Source: Sipunculus nudus
Lineage: Eukaryota; Annelida; Sipuncula; Golfingiida; Sipunculidae
Length of the DNA: 64,000 bases
Reading direction: 5' to 3'
NCBI GenBank assembly: GCA_026874595.1
Contig: CM049306.1
Location: 39,188,019 to 39,252,018, forward strand
The notes beneath the pieces are model-generated. The model was given only the letters and a program-made list of their open reading frames with translations. It was not told the DNA's origin and did no database searches. Positions 1 through 11,491 of the stretch are shown here, in pieces. How positions within the stretch are numbered: position 1 is the first letter of the stretch; the number at the start of each line of letters is the position of its first letter. The translations under genes and the position numbers were made by a program.

Positions 1-1200
1 ACTATGGTAGGCCTTATGTTCAAAGGGGTTTCAAATTTGTGATATTTGCTAAAGGGAAATAATTGTGAAAATGAGCCCTTAAGAAAGATACATGTCCCGT
101 TAACACCGGTGATCAGTCATCAGCATAGTAGGCAGGATGGTATGATGACATCATGAAAATGAATCCTCATAGAACATTGACAGAGGGAAAGTGTAAGATC
201 ATGAATATGTATGAAGCCAACTTCAGTGTCAGCATTTTGATCCCATGGAAGTCAGGAGCAAGGTATAAGAAGTATGATTCCAAGAATGGTGCTCAGTAGA
301 GTGTATACCTCTGCCAATAGTGCCCTGACACCACAATCCCAATCGATAAATTTCTCCTTTGTCTGGATTTATGGTGTTGTAGTCAACCACAACCCTTCAA
401 CGTCAAGACTGAATGCAAGTCACCGCTCTGGAAGGCCAAGACCATGTCAGAATCCCTATCATCCAAACAATCTTTGTAACATTAGGGTTCATTGTCTGAA
501 TTGTTATCTGATAAGCCACATCAGTGACCTTTCACTCTGACCCAGTGTTTCAAAATATTCTACTATAATCATTTTGTGGCCTGGAGCCAACCTCAGTTAC
601 TCAAGACTTAAGTCCAAGACGGAATCATTACCTTCTGAGGCCAAGACTGAGGTAGGCAGAACCTAGCCTCTAGGCCAAGACCAGTATCAATACCTCTAAC
701 ACTGCTAGTTTGGCATAAAAATTCTACAGTATCAATTGTCCCGTACCAGCACAAATTTTCATAGAAATAGGTTCTGTGGATTTTTAATAATCCTGCTAAC
801 AAACAGACAAACCAAGAGACAATGAGGGAAGAAAAGGACGTCTTTTTCAAAAGTGTGACTTGTTTAGGCCCAAGCCAAACACAACAAGAGTCTCAGAACA
901 TTTGGAAAAATATTTTAGATGGTTGCTTTATAATATAAAGCTGAAATACATAGAGGAAACAACAAGATTTAAGTAAAAATTCACTTGTGGGGATTATAAA
1001 GATATGATATCATTACAAAGATGAAATAGCAGAGTCTGTAAACTTAAACTATAAGCTTACCTTCACAACGTTCACCCATATCCATCACGAGCCCCACATC
1101 AGTCCCACCATAGTTCATCCTCAATGACATTAATTGACTGTTGAACACTGCCATCTCACTTCTTTTGTAGAAATAACAGGGAGAGAGTCGAGATAAGCTT
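1..1200. other. Unannotated AT-rich stretch, no gene seen
   Basis: I see no gene, RNA gene or repeat here. Two short open frames (274-540 on + and 608-850 on -) have no recognisable domain, no compositional difference from their surroundings and no convincing splice context, so I treat them as chance. Intergenic or intronic DNA is the simplest reading. Confidence 0.6.
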
Positions 1201-1201
1201 T

Positions 1202-1310
1202 AAGTTGCTTGCACTCAATCCCTTTGATCCATGTAATATGTGTTATTTAGATGCTATGTTTCACATCACATTGTACTTCCATATTCAGTATCAATAAAAT
1301 ATCTCAAATA

Positions 1311-1319
<9 letters not shown>
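1202..1319 (+). mobile_element. Retroposon 3' tail, copy 1 (poly-A ended)
   Basis: This ~118-bp stretch matches 4386-4500 over its whole length: AAGT.GCTTGC.CTCA, then ATGCATGTAATAT-like sequence, then a shared ending (AGTATCAATAAAATATCTCA and a poly-A run; the other copy reads AGTATAAATAAATTTCTCA plus poly-A). A shared 3' sequence ending in an A-run is the signature of a target-primed retroposon (SINE or 5'-truncated LINE). No tRNA-like head is visible upstream, so only the tail is called. The A-run passes directly into an AT/GATA microsatellite, as often happens at retroposon tails. Confidence 0.5.

Positions 1320-1406
<87 letters not shown>
1319..1406. repeat. Compound microsatellite (AT)n-(GATA)n
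   Basis: About 19 AT dinucleotides run directly into about 12 GATA tetranucleotides, after a poly-A run. The open frame that crosses it on the minus strand (1291-1551, reading as repeated Ile-Tyr-Leu-Ser) is produced by the repeat and is not a gene. Confidence 0.97.
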
Positions 1407-4385
1407 CTGGAACCAGCAGAAGGTTCATGGTTGTGAACTGGAGAACTGGTATTTGAGATGGCAGGCTGTGTGATAAGCATGGCAAGTTTCTCCTGGAGGA
1501 GCCAGGTGGGCCAGCTGAAGTATGTGTAGAGACCAATAAGCCGATGGTCACCTCACTGAAAAGAAACGGGCAAAAATGAAGGTTTTAAAAGACGCTTTAA
1601 GATATTGAAACAATCATTTATTAAAGAAAAAGAGCAGAACAGATATATAAATCAATGTCACTCCAAAGCATCTTCACTTCATATGAAAGTTATATTTAAG
1701 ACCAAGATGGTAAACCTTGTATGTTTTTCGGGGGACTTCATGACTTGAACACAACTTGTGACAGTAATCCCAAATCGTGAGACCCATAGTTATTAAAATT
1801 AGTTGACGAGTTACCAACTTTAATCTGCTTCATTGTTCTTCTAAAATAACTGCACTTAAATGATTAAATTAGCCCAGGCCATTTCAGGAAGATCGTGTGG
1901 CAGGTGTTGTGTGGTTGAATGGTTGGATTATGTGATGTCTGGGACATTGTTTTAGAGCCAGCAGGAGGTGATCATGTACCATTCCAAGCAATGGTTTTAT
2001 CCTGACATCTTACAGTTGATGTCATGATTCAGCTGAATTCAATTCAGAATAATATTTTAGGATTCATTATATCAAAAAGAAATAATTTTCTTGTTAAAAG
2101 TTTAAAATTCATTTATATTAACTTTTGTAATAATGAATAAATTCTGGTATACCACAAGTGTTTAACTTGGCTGTTTACATATTAAGTTGGCTCAGCAGGG
2201 AAAATTTATGTTGTCATATCACTAAATATAAATGCAGCAAACAAGATTATTATAGAATTACTTACCTTAATATTTTGACAGGAAGATTATTATTATCTAA
2301 AGATTTCTTAGCTTAATATTTTAAAATAGATATTCCTGTTTAAAGTGAAAAACACTTATAAAAAGTATCCATTGATGGAAATTCACAGAAGAAAGAAAAT
2401 AAACAAGATTGCTGGATATAAATTTTTGTGTTCTGATTGCTGCTGCCTTTCAGCTTAAATGGGACTTTATAGCGGAGGAGATGCTTTTGTTACAGAAACA
2501 ATATTAATTAAGGGACACTATTGAAGCTGGGTTGCGGTTTTTGAATCAACCCACTAACTGTTATTTGTGTTTTACACATGAGACAATGGACCTACATAGC
2601 TGGATGATGACAATGTAATAAGAGTCAATTGTCCCTGTAAGGACTGAGGTCACCTCAATAAATCCTGTCATTTATATACCACACAGCACACCTCCAAACA
2701 AAAGATCTAGGCAGACACATTGTGGCTGTGACTAAGCTACTCAAAGCCTCTCTGCTAGTGACAGCACTTGCACCTTCTTGACCTCTGCCATAAATACAAA
2801 AACTGTAAAAAAAAACATATCCAGGACGAACCATGGAGTGAATCTTGTGTAGTCAGAGTATTATAGAGATTTCAATGGCTGCTGTAATTCATTATTTGAT
2901 TCACAGTAAGTTAAGGAGGAATAAAAAAAAAATACTACTAGGTGATACATTATAACTCAGAAAGACATCTCTGGGAGAAATTTGCCTGAATCTAATGAAT
3001 AACATCAGAAATCAATGTCTGGTATACTTAGTCATAATAAATTGTAGGAAATTTCCTCTTTTAGGAATTTCTATAGCATGAATTTCAGGATATTTTACAT
3101 TTTAGGCACTCATTCTTTGACCTTGCATTAATAAATATGAAACTTACAGGACCCCATCAAATGCTTCCAGCATTTAATTCTTTTATATTCCATTCTCATG
3201 CCTGTTCACTACTGTAAAGATGATGAGGAAATTCTAGCTACAGTAAATCATGCAAGAACCTAACTTGGGTTTCAGTTGTAACTATACTTCACAGTTATTA
3301 TACGCCCCTGCTTGGTAGGATGTGTGATTTTATTGATGTATGGGAATATTGCAATACGATGGTTTGCATACTTCTACATGTGTTGGAATTAGTGATAGAT
3401 TGATACCCATGGCAGCCTTACTGCTTAATACTATAACCACCAGCCCTGGAATCTGTCATCATAATCATCATATTTAATAAAATGATCTTCCACCATGTAG
3501 TGATTTGATTAAGCCTTTACTAACAGTAGTGTACACAAAGCTGCACTAAGCAAGCTATTCCTGTGGAGGTAATTGAGGGTCGTACATCTCCGCAGGATTA
3601 TCCGATTGATCTGTCTGCAGGGTCATGCTTGTTACTGTGTATTGATCAATAGAAGCACCAGCTTACCCTGCCTAGAGCAGACTCTTATGTGAATGCTATA
3701 TTTTATATTGTTATATAACCAGCAGGTGTTCTATTTATATCTCACTTGAACTTGCCTGCCACAAATCATGGATAGTAACTTTCCATCCTCTTTATTTAAT
3801 CAATTCAGTGTGGTATAGTGTTAGAAATCAGTTGTAATTTCATTATCGATCATTTGTAAAAAATCAATTGACCTCTATCAACTAATAATCAGAAATAATC
3901 ATTTGTTTTAGAATATGAAATTTTTTACCATATACAGGCCTGTTCATCAATCCAAACTGATATACAGGCCTACATTTTTGCTGATATAATGTAATAATTC
4001 TATAGCCTGTATGTTTGTGAGTAGTAACCTTGGATATGAAGTTATAAGTAAATCAGAATTTCTAGCATTTGCACTCATGAATTAAATGAAAGCTTACATT
4101 TCCTCGTTACAAGCCTGTGTTATTTGCAAACCTTTGGAATCAATTATGGCACTACAAGATCTAAGATCAGATCTTTTAACACCAAATATCCTATTATCAG
4201 TTATAATCGATCATCTTCCCAACACTAGTGTGGTATATTCATGGTGTTTTTGTTGCTAAATATTGTGTCAGCTTTTATGAACTTAATGATTTTATTTAAA
4301 ACATTGAATATCATTGAAAGTTTTTTAAAACTGCAATTTTGAATCATCTGTAGAAACAAGTGTTTGATAGAGTTGTGATAATCAT
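1407..4385. other. Unannotated stretch, no gene seen
   Basis: AT-rich single-copy-looking DNA without a recognisable gene. There are no open frames of note, no array and no paired element ends. A short duplicated phrase, TATACAGGCCT, occurs twice near 3932 and 3961. Confidence 0.55.
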
Positions 4386-4500
4386 TAAGTAGCTTGCTCT
4401 CAGTCGTTTTAATGCATGTAATATATTCAATATTTTTACAACATATTTACATTCCAATTATCTACATAACCAGTATAAATAAATTTCTCAAAAAAAAATA
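4386..4500 (+). mobile_element. Retroposon 3' tail, copy 2 (poly-A ended)
   Basis: Second copy of the tail at 1202-1319. It starts AAGTAGCTTGCTCTCA, keeps the ATGCATGTAATAT block and ends AAATTTCTC followed by nine A residues and a short AT run. The two copies are clearly diverged, so these are old insertions. The 66-codon open frame at 4394-4594 lies across it and is not regarded as a gene. Confidence 0.5.
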
Positions 4501-4504
4501 TATA

Positions 4505-5308
4505 AAATTCACTTATTCATTTTATTTCTTTACCTTAAAAACAGACAGAAATAAAATCATTATGAACATTTTCGGGACTGCAAAGATAGCTTGAATTATG
4601 CTTACTGAACATGTAGTATGTAATAATTCAGGAATAACAGATCACACTGGTCCTGAAATAACATAGCCAGCCATCATTCAGAAAAAGCAGGGCTATGTAT
4701 CATTCATACTTGACATAGTAAGTCTCCATTAGAACAGACAGAGCTTACAATCTTTAAGAAATAACAGACCCTGCTGGATTCCACAAATAGCAGAGCTTTC
4801 AGTCATAAATAACAGACACCACTTACATGTACAAATAATATGGCCAACTATGTCATTAAAACTAACAGTTCCAGTTAAAAAAAATATTAGACAGATCAGA
4901 ATGAACAGAATCAGTTGTTATTGAAATAAGACAACAGATTATTTAACTGAAATGGCAATTTATTTTAAATTAAGAAACCAGCTTTTATTAAGATATAGTA
5001 GAAATGCTCATACAAACCAGTCCACACTGAGGTATAGCAACATTTAATTTCCACCCAGAAATGACAAAGCTGGAATCATTCATCATCAGATATATTCTGT
5101 TTGACGTGACAGGTGAGGACTTTTTTGCAACTCACTCTGAGCACAGGAGTTAATTTATCATGGAGCTGTCAACATGTAATAGTAGTCACTTGTGCGCTTG
5201 TATTCCTCGTTTAACCTGGCAGAATGATAACAAAGACTTCTCAGCATCAGTTGTGTTTACAGGTGAGGTAGACCAGGTGTATCTGTACCTGCTTCATCAC
5301 CTTATTAA
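4505..5308. other. Unannotated stretch, no gene seen
   Basis: AT-rich sequence. Between about 4630 and 4830 the phrase 'aacagac/aacagat' with nearby 'ataacaga' recurs loosely, possibly a very decayed minisatellite, but I cannot define a unit. Confidence 0.45.
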
Positions 5309-5515
5309 GTGGGTGACTGTAGAGTTGTGGTTAAGGCATTGGACCTCGGAGCTGAAGGAAGGTCCCTGGTTCGAACCCCGCAGGTGCCCCAATGGCATAC
5401 TGGTGAAATCTCGCTTGAACCTCAGAGATTCGCTCAAATGTCTTAACATCAGGTTATGACTTCTGGATTATTCCTTACCTTGTGCATATGAAACCTGAAA
5501 TCCAGAAGGTTTAAT
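5309..5515 (+). mobile_element. tRNA-derived SINE
   Basis: The head looks like a tRNA with both RNA polymerase III internal promoter boxes: an A-box-like GTGGTTAAGGCATTGGAC (5327-5344) and a perfect B box GGTTCGAACCC (5368-5378), 41 bp apart start to start. The D-arm wording resembles Ser/Leu tRNAs. The acceptor stem does not pair properly and the region continues into a non-tRNA body ending near a TTTAATAATAA tail, so it is a SINE and not a working tRNA gene. The open frame 5160-5459 across it is incidental. Confidence 0.65.
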
Positions 5516-6068
5516 AATAACATATCATTCGTACCATACAGATACCTTCATCCTCATTCAATTGACAGTGCCACCAACAGGCCATGGACCTATCTTTTAA
5601 AAATATTTTTAAAAAATCACCTTGTTAAACCAGGTATTGTAGTAATTTGTTACACTTTTAACTCTGTTTTGTAACTGTTAGTGCTGTGTTTTTTTATCTC
5701 TGTTTTATGAACTACCTGTAGCTATAGAAGCAGGAAATGCTCGTGCTTTTGAAAAGTAATCCATAGTTTTGTGTCAGGTAATACTGAACCGCTTCTGCAT
5801 GAATTTTATTTAAGTTTTACATATACACAGTCATGAAGCTGTCAACTAAATAAATTTATGATACAATAAGTATATTTGCACCTTTCTTAATTGCTGTATA
5901 TTTAGAATCCTTCCATGATGTTTACACCTTAGGTATTTATACCTCTATGTACTTGCATGGTATAGTTACATTTGATAGCATTTAGAAACACTTTTAAAAT
6001 TAATAAGGTCAACATGCAGAAATCATGAAACTTTTCACCCATTTCAGTGTTTAATATTGCCCTTTTAA
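5516..6068. other. Unannotated stretch, no gene seen
   Basis: No gene, array or element end recognised. AT-rich. Confidence 0.5.
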
Positions 6069-6480
6069 CTGTAACATGATGTACTAACATGCGAGTATCA
6101 GAGATCCCTTCCTCCTCCAACTGTAACACAATGTACTAACATGCTAATATCAGGTATTCCTTGCCTCAATCAGCTGTAACATGATGTACTAACATGCAAA
6201 TATCAGGGATACCAGGGGCGGATCCAGGATTTAGGAAAAGGGGGGGTCCAACCCAGGAGGACTAATGAAATTTCTTAAAAAAAGGTCACCAGGTCTGGAA
6301 AAGGGGGGGTCCAGGCCGCAAAATTACGCCTAAAACCCCTTAAAAAAGGTTGCTTCGGGTGAAAAAGGGGGGGGGGGGGGGGGTCTGGACCCCCCCCCCT
6401 GGATCCGCTTCTGGATACCCTGCCTCATTCAACTGCAGCATGATGTACCAGTACTTACATGCAAATATTGGAGGTCCATC
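6069..6480. repeat. 52-53-bp tandem array, four copies, interrupted by a MITE
   Basis: The phrase TGTAACATGATGTACTAACATG-like recurs at about 6071, 6123, 6176 and 6435. The first spacings are 52 and 53 bp. The last is 259 bp, and subtracting the inserted MITE plus its duplicated target (206 bp) leaves 53 bp. The array therefore existed before the MITE inserted. Confidence 0.8.
6214..6412. mobile_element. hAT-like MITE with GGATACC target duplication
   Basis: The ends AGGGGCGGATCCAGGA and TGGATCCGCTTCT are imperfect terminal inverted repeats of the 'GGCGGATCC' type seen in invertebrate hAT-like MITEs (family knowledge). GGATACC is duplicated at 6207-6213 and 6413-6419; 7 of the 8 bases expected for hAT are certain. 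The inside is non-coding and carries several G runs and one C run. The surrounding 53-bp repeat spacing confirms both borders. Confidence 0.75.
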
Positions 6481-8345
6481 TCTTTCATGGGACAGGTTAT
6501 TCCCCATAGCTTATGTCCTAAGTTCTTGAGTAGGAGAGGCCTATCACAGCATGTAGAGCTGTTTTTGTTTAAGATAATTTAGCAGCAAATAATATATGTG
6601 GCCTACAGGTTTAAACGTGATGGGAATTTGACCAGCAGAAGAAACAAGGAATTAAAGCTATAAACTGAAATTAAGACATTTGTGAAAATGAAGTGCATTC
6701 TCCAAGGAGCAAAATGGTTCAATCAAGCAGATACATGGGAATACAGTTGTCTTTGGGTTTGTCTCATTAACCATTATCTGCAATGATGAACCCCCCCCCC
6801 CCCCTCCCCCCAAGTTTCATAATATAAAAAATGTGAATTGCCTGAACAAGTAATCCATTTATATTCATCTTTAAATAAAGAAGTATTTGTATTATATTGA
6901 TGAGAAGGGAGAGCAGGAAATTTAAAGGACATGCCTTGTTGACTATAGTTTGAATAATGACAAGTATAATGACAAGCTGTCATGAAGCACTATCTCTAAA
7001 ACAGTGACTGTTGTGGTTATGTATTATAAATGAGTGTGACTGTCTGAAACCACAGATTATTCAGACCTGATTCTAGTGAGCCCAGAAAACAGTTAATGTG
7101 TTCTGTACTTGAAAGAGTGTACAGTGAGATAAATACTGTTAGTATGGTGGGAATGAATGCTCTGGGCTGCATTCACCTATTTTACCATGAATATACTCAT
7201 TTTGAGAAAGGATCTTCTTGAAAGGCAGCGTTGTTTGATGTATGGAGAGCTTGTGAAAAACCCAGCTCTAACATCTCAGCTCAGTAAAGGGTTTATTTTA
7301 CAAAGTCCTATCTTGCTGTATGCTTAGTTGTAATATGTATGTTATAATGAACTTCATAAATATTTATATACTCCAGTACTGAATAGCCTTAGGCCCATTG
7401 ATTCCTTACACATTGTCATAGTGTTTGCTTTGTGCTGTGCTTGGTGGCACTTTATGTGAGAATGAAATAAAATAGTGGGGTAATGATACCTGCAATCAGA
7501 ATACATGAATCAGATAGAAAATAACATGCAGAAACCACATACCCATACCACCATCAACATTCTGGATCACCAGATCAAGAATATTAATCACCAGAATCAG
7601 CGTTCAGGCTTTCATGTGTGGATCATAAGTGCAAGAATATATTATTTAATGGTAAAAGAAATGTGTTTCATGGTTCACAAACTTCAAGGTTGCATCAAAG
7701 GTTAGCTCTGCCTGCCAGAACAAAGAGGACTTCATTCAGGTCACAGCTATGTGTGTATACATGTAACAGCTATGCATGTAACCTTCACTCTGTTACTGTT
7801 AGGAAATAAACACTTCAGGTTTTTCTTGATACTAGTGAAAGACTTGCACTAAGTTGGGACAAACACTTTGCACTATCTCATGGTACAGAATTCCTTTAAC
7901 CAAAAAGGAGATTGAAATCAATATCACTTAGAAATTTTCATGGGTTTAATTGCTCCTTGCTTGTTACCACAATTCATTTTAACCTTCATCAAAATCCATA
8001 TACTTCTTAAATGAAGTTGCTAACAGACGAACTAACCAACCAATGGAAGCAAAAATGTATCTTGTTATATGATCATACTTGAATGGCACTCAATAAAGCA
8101 TATATTGAGGCAAAGCAGTCCTACTGCATCTGCCCTGTTTACTTAAACCCTACCAAAATTTAATGGGGTTACTTGTGTCACCCCCAAATACTCCATAAAC
8201 TATGGTTCTCTCAAAAGTTGTTCCATAATCCTGCTTCCAGACAAACAAACAGATTGACAAAAATACCATACTTAGGTGAAAACATCACCTTAGTACCATC
8301 AGGTGTTTATTCTGTGAAATAAAGTTTCCTGCAAGGAGAGGGTTA
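6481..8345. other. Unannotated stretch with possible old transposon remnant at its end
   Basis: No gene is seen. There is a C-rich run at about 6790-6810. Between about 7860 and 8320 two phrases look like the tail of an old interspersed repeat: one ending 'gctaacagacgaactaaccaacc' in style (about 8020-8043), and CCAGACAAACAAACAGATTG (about 8237-8256), followed by AGGTGAAAACATCACCT, a short inverted repeat. I cannot assign a family. Confidence 0.4.
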
Positions 8346-10733
8346 AACTAGAATACGGGTAGTCGACAAGCGACTACTTGTATCCGCCTAAATCAGAGTG
8401 GAACGGGTGAAGTGTTGCATATTAGCATGGATGTCTGCAGCCAAATTGTGTATGTAGGTTGCGCTACCTACCAAAAAATCCAGAAAGCTCTATACACATG
8501 CAAAACTTTGGCCCAATCGGTCGAACAGTTCCCAAGATATGAGCTTGGATATCTGCTGCATAAACTAGAATGCAGGTGGCGCCACCTGTCATAAAATCAA
8601 GAGAGCTGTCAAGGATGTATAAACTTGCAAAATTTTAGGCAGATATGTCAAACCACTGCCGAGATATGAGTGATTTTATCCCATGGCAGACAAACAGATG
8701 GGAGCTGTGCAAACATGGCTGCAGGTGGCGCCACCAGTTTTGCGTATGATAAAGAGCTATGTGAGATTAATACACATGCAAAATTTTGGCCCAATCGGTC
8801 AAACGGTTCCCTAGATAAGAGCTTGGATGTCTGCAGCGTAAACTTGATTGTAGGTGGCGCCACCTGTCATAAAATCAGAAAAGCTATCCAGGATGTATAA
8901 GCATGCCGAATTTCAGGTGAATTAATCAAACCACTGCAGAGATATGAGTGATTTTAACCCAAGGCAGACGAACAGATGGACACTGTGCAAACATGGTTGC
9001 AGGTGGTGCCACCATTTTTCGGTGTATGTTATAAAGCTCTCCAAGGGCCACATTTGTGCAAAAAAATTTTCCTGATCGGTCAAACGGTTCCTGAGATATG
9101 AGCTTGGATGTCTGCAGCGTAAACGTGAATGTAGGTGGCGCCACCTGTCATAAAATCAGAAAAGCTATCCAGGATGTATACGCATGCCAAATTTCAGGTG
9201 AATTAGTCAAGTCACTGCAGAGATATGAGTGATTTTAACCCAAGGCAGACAAACAGATGGACACTGTGCAAACATGGTTGCAGGTGGCGCCACCATTTTT
9301 GGTGTATGTTATAAAGCTCTCCAAGGGCTACATTTGTGCAAAAGAATTTTCCTGATCGGTCAAACGGTTCCCGAGAATTGAGCTTGGATGTCTGCAGCGT
9401 AAACGTGAATGTAGGTGGCGCCACCTGTCATAAAATCAGAAAAGCTATCCAGGATGTTTACGCATGCCGAATTTCAGGTGAATTAGTCAAGTCACTGCAG
9501 AGATATGAGTGATTTTAACCCAAGGCAGACAAACAGATGGTCACTGTGCAAACATGGTTGCAGGTGGTGCCACCATTTTCGGTGTATGTTATAAAGCTCT
9601 CCAAGGGCCACATTTGTGCAAAAAAAATTTCCTGATCGGTCAAACGGTTCCTGAGATATGAGCTTGGATGTCTGCAGCGTAAACGTGAATGTAGGTGGCG
9701 CCACCTGTCATAAAATCAGAAAAGCTATGCAGGATGTATACGCATGCCAAATTTCAGGTGAATTAGTCAAGTCACTGCAGAGATATGAGTGATTTTAACC
9801 CAAGGCAGACAAACAGATGGACACTGTGCAAACATGGTTGCAGGTAGCGCCACCATTTTTGATGTATGTTATAAAGCTCTCCAAGGGCTACATTTTTGCA
9901 AAAGAATTTTCCTGATCGGTCAACGATTCCCGAGATATGAGCTTGGATGTCTGCAGCGTAAACATGAATGTAGGTGGCGCCACCTGTCACAAAATCAGAA
10001 AAGCTATCCAGGATGTATACGCATGCCAAATTACAGGTGAATTAGTCAAGTCACTGCAGAGATATGAGTGATTTTAACCCAAGGCAGACGAACAGATGGA
10101 CACTGTGCAAACATGGTTGCAGGTGGCGCCACCATTTTTGGTGTATGTTATAAAGCTCTCCAAGGGCTTCATTTGTGCAAAAGAATTTTCCTGATCGGTC
10201 AAACGGTTCCCGAGATATGAGCTTGGATGTCTGCAGCGTAAACGTGAATGTAGGTGGCGCCACCTGTCATAAAATCAGAAAAGCTATCCAGGATGTTTAC
10301 GCATGCCGAATTTCAGGTGAATTAGTCAAGTCACTGCAGAGATATGAGTGATTTTAACCCAAGGCAGATGAACAGATGGACACTGTGCAAACATGGTTGC
10401 AGGTGGCGCCACCATTTTTGGTTTATGTTATAAAGCTCTCCGAGGGCTACATTTGTGCAAAAAAATTTTCCTGATCGGTCAAACGGTTCCCGAGATATGT
10501 GGGTTTATGTGTGGAAACAGACGCACAAACAGACGCAGAGCGCAAAGGAAAGGTCAGAGGTCAAAACAAAATCGGGGGGGGCAGCAGTTCACATGTGACC
10601 CGAACATAATCCCGGGTTTTGGAAAATTCCGCCCAGCGGTTACGGAGGAGTTCTCCGGACACCTACGAAGCGGCGGCGGCGGCGGCCAGCTGAAAACATA
10701 GTATCCGCAAAACTCTGTTTTGGCGGATACAAT
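8346..10733 (+). mobile_element. Helentron-like non-autonomous element, family A copy 1
   Basis: The left end reads AACTAGA and is followed by a perfect 7-bp hairpin (GTAGTCG-ACAAG-CGACTAC) and the subterminal motif TTGTATCCGCC. The right end is a hairpin (GTATCCGC ... GCGGATAC) whose last arm, GGCGGATACAA, is the reverse complement of that subterminal motif. The body is a tandem array. An inverted, shorter copy lies at 23457-24636 with the same two ends, which fixes the borders. No protein is encoded. Helitron2/Helentron elements are known for asymmetric inverted repeats and a 3' hairpin, and their non-autonomous derivatives often carry minisatellites. Assignment to that class is inference. 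Confidence 0.75.
8425..10500 (+). repeat. 280-bp dimeric tandem array inside family A
   Basis: GTAGGTGGCGCCACCTG recurs at about 8849, 9131, 9411, 9691, 9970 and 10250, a spacing of 279-282 bp. Between these lies a second palindrome (GCAGGTGGCGCCACC) at about 8722, 8999, 9280, 9560, 9840, 10119 and 10399. Each 280-bp unit is thus two related half units of ~149 and ~131 bp. The halves share 'aaagct.tcca.g', then 'gagatatgag' before the next palindrome. Repeated 70-85-codon minus-strand frames in this stretch are artefacts of the array. Confidence 0.92.
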
Positions 10734-11290
10734 TATACAATTCTTTCTTTACTTTTGTGTTACATAAACTGACAGATAAATTACTATTGTAGTAAGCTTG
10801 AAGGAAGTTTACCTTCATGAACTACTTATTAACCATAATGATTTATGCCCAAGTTTGTTGCTAGTGGAAAATTTTACAAATACAGTTGTTCCAGCTGTAG
10901 ACACTAGATGGCACTGATAATCATTTGTGGTACCTTTTACATTAAATATATTGTTTTATAGCACCCTATTGGTTTTACTGGTTTATTGACCAATACATCA
11001 ATGACTGGTGACTAGAGTTATAAATGTCAGCAGTTTGCTGTGGTCCCAGGTACGGTGCCAGGTGCCAAGAGCAGCTGTCAGCTCAGCAGTTAATCAGTGT
11101 GTGGTGCCTAATTTATAGCTGGAATAAATAGAAAAAAGATATTGTCCATGTAATATTGTTGGAAGCAGTGTATACTCAAAGAGCTGTTTAATATTTGCAT
11201 ATATTTGTTTACCCTGGATGATGGTGATATGATGCAGAATGAAGGACATGGAAAAAAGTGCATTAAAATTAAATTAATTACAAATCTGCT
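10734..11290. other. Unannotated stretch, no gene seen
   Basis: Nothing recognised between family A copy 1 and the 30-bp array. A short inner duplication, 'ggtacggtgccaggtgcc', lies near 11051. Confidence 0.5.
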
Positions 11291-11491
11291 ATTATAAGTC
11301 GCCGTCTCAAAGGTTATATTATAAGACTGCAGTCTTAAAAGGTTATGTATTATAAGTCTACAGTCTCAAAGGTTATGTGTTATAAGTCTGCAGTCTCAAA
11401 GATTATGTATTATTAGTCTGCAGTCTTTAAGGTTATGTGTTAAATGGCTACAGTCTCAAAGGTTATGTATTATAAGTCTGTAGTCTCAAAG
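11291..11491. repeat. 30-bp tandem minisatellite, seven copies
   Basis: The unit reads approximately TATAAGTCTGCAGTCTCAAA plus GGTTATGTAT. Starts fall at about 11294, 11321, 11352, 11382, 11412, 11442 and 11472: a clean 30-bp period after the first, shorter unit. Copies differ by a few substitutions. Confidence 0.93.

Noticed and set aside
1291-1551. 86-codon minus-strand frame with repeated Ile-Tyr-Leu-Ser
   Set aside because: Translation of the (GATA)n/(AT)n microsatellite.
5309-5390. Possible functional tRNA gene
   Set aside because: Good A and B boxes, but the acceptor and anticodon stems do not fold correctly and the sequence continues as a SINE body.
8648-10263. Several near-identical 70-85-codon minus-strand frames (starting MAPPTFTFTLQTSK) that look like a small protein family
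   Set aside because: They recur every 280 bp with the DNA array. The starts fall in the same array position and the frames end by simple stops. Similarity is at DNA level, not codon-biased.
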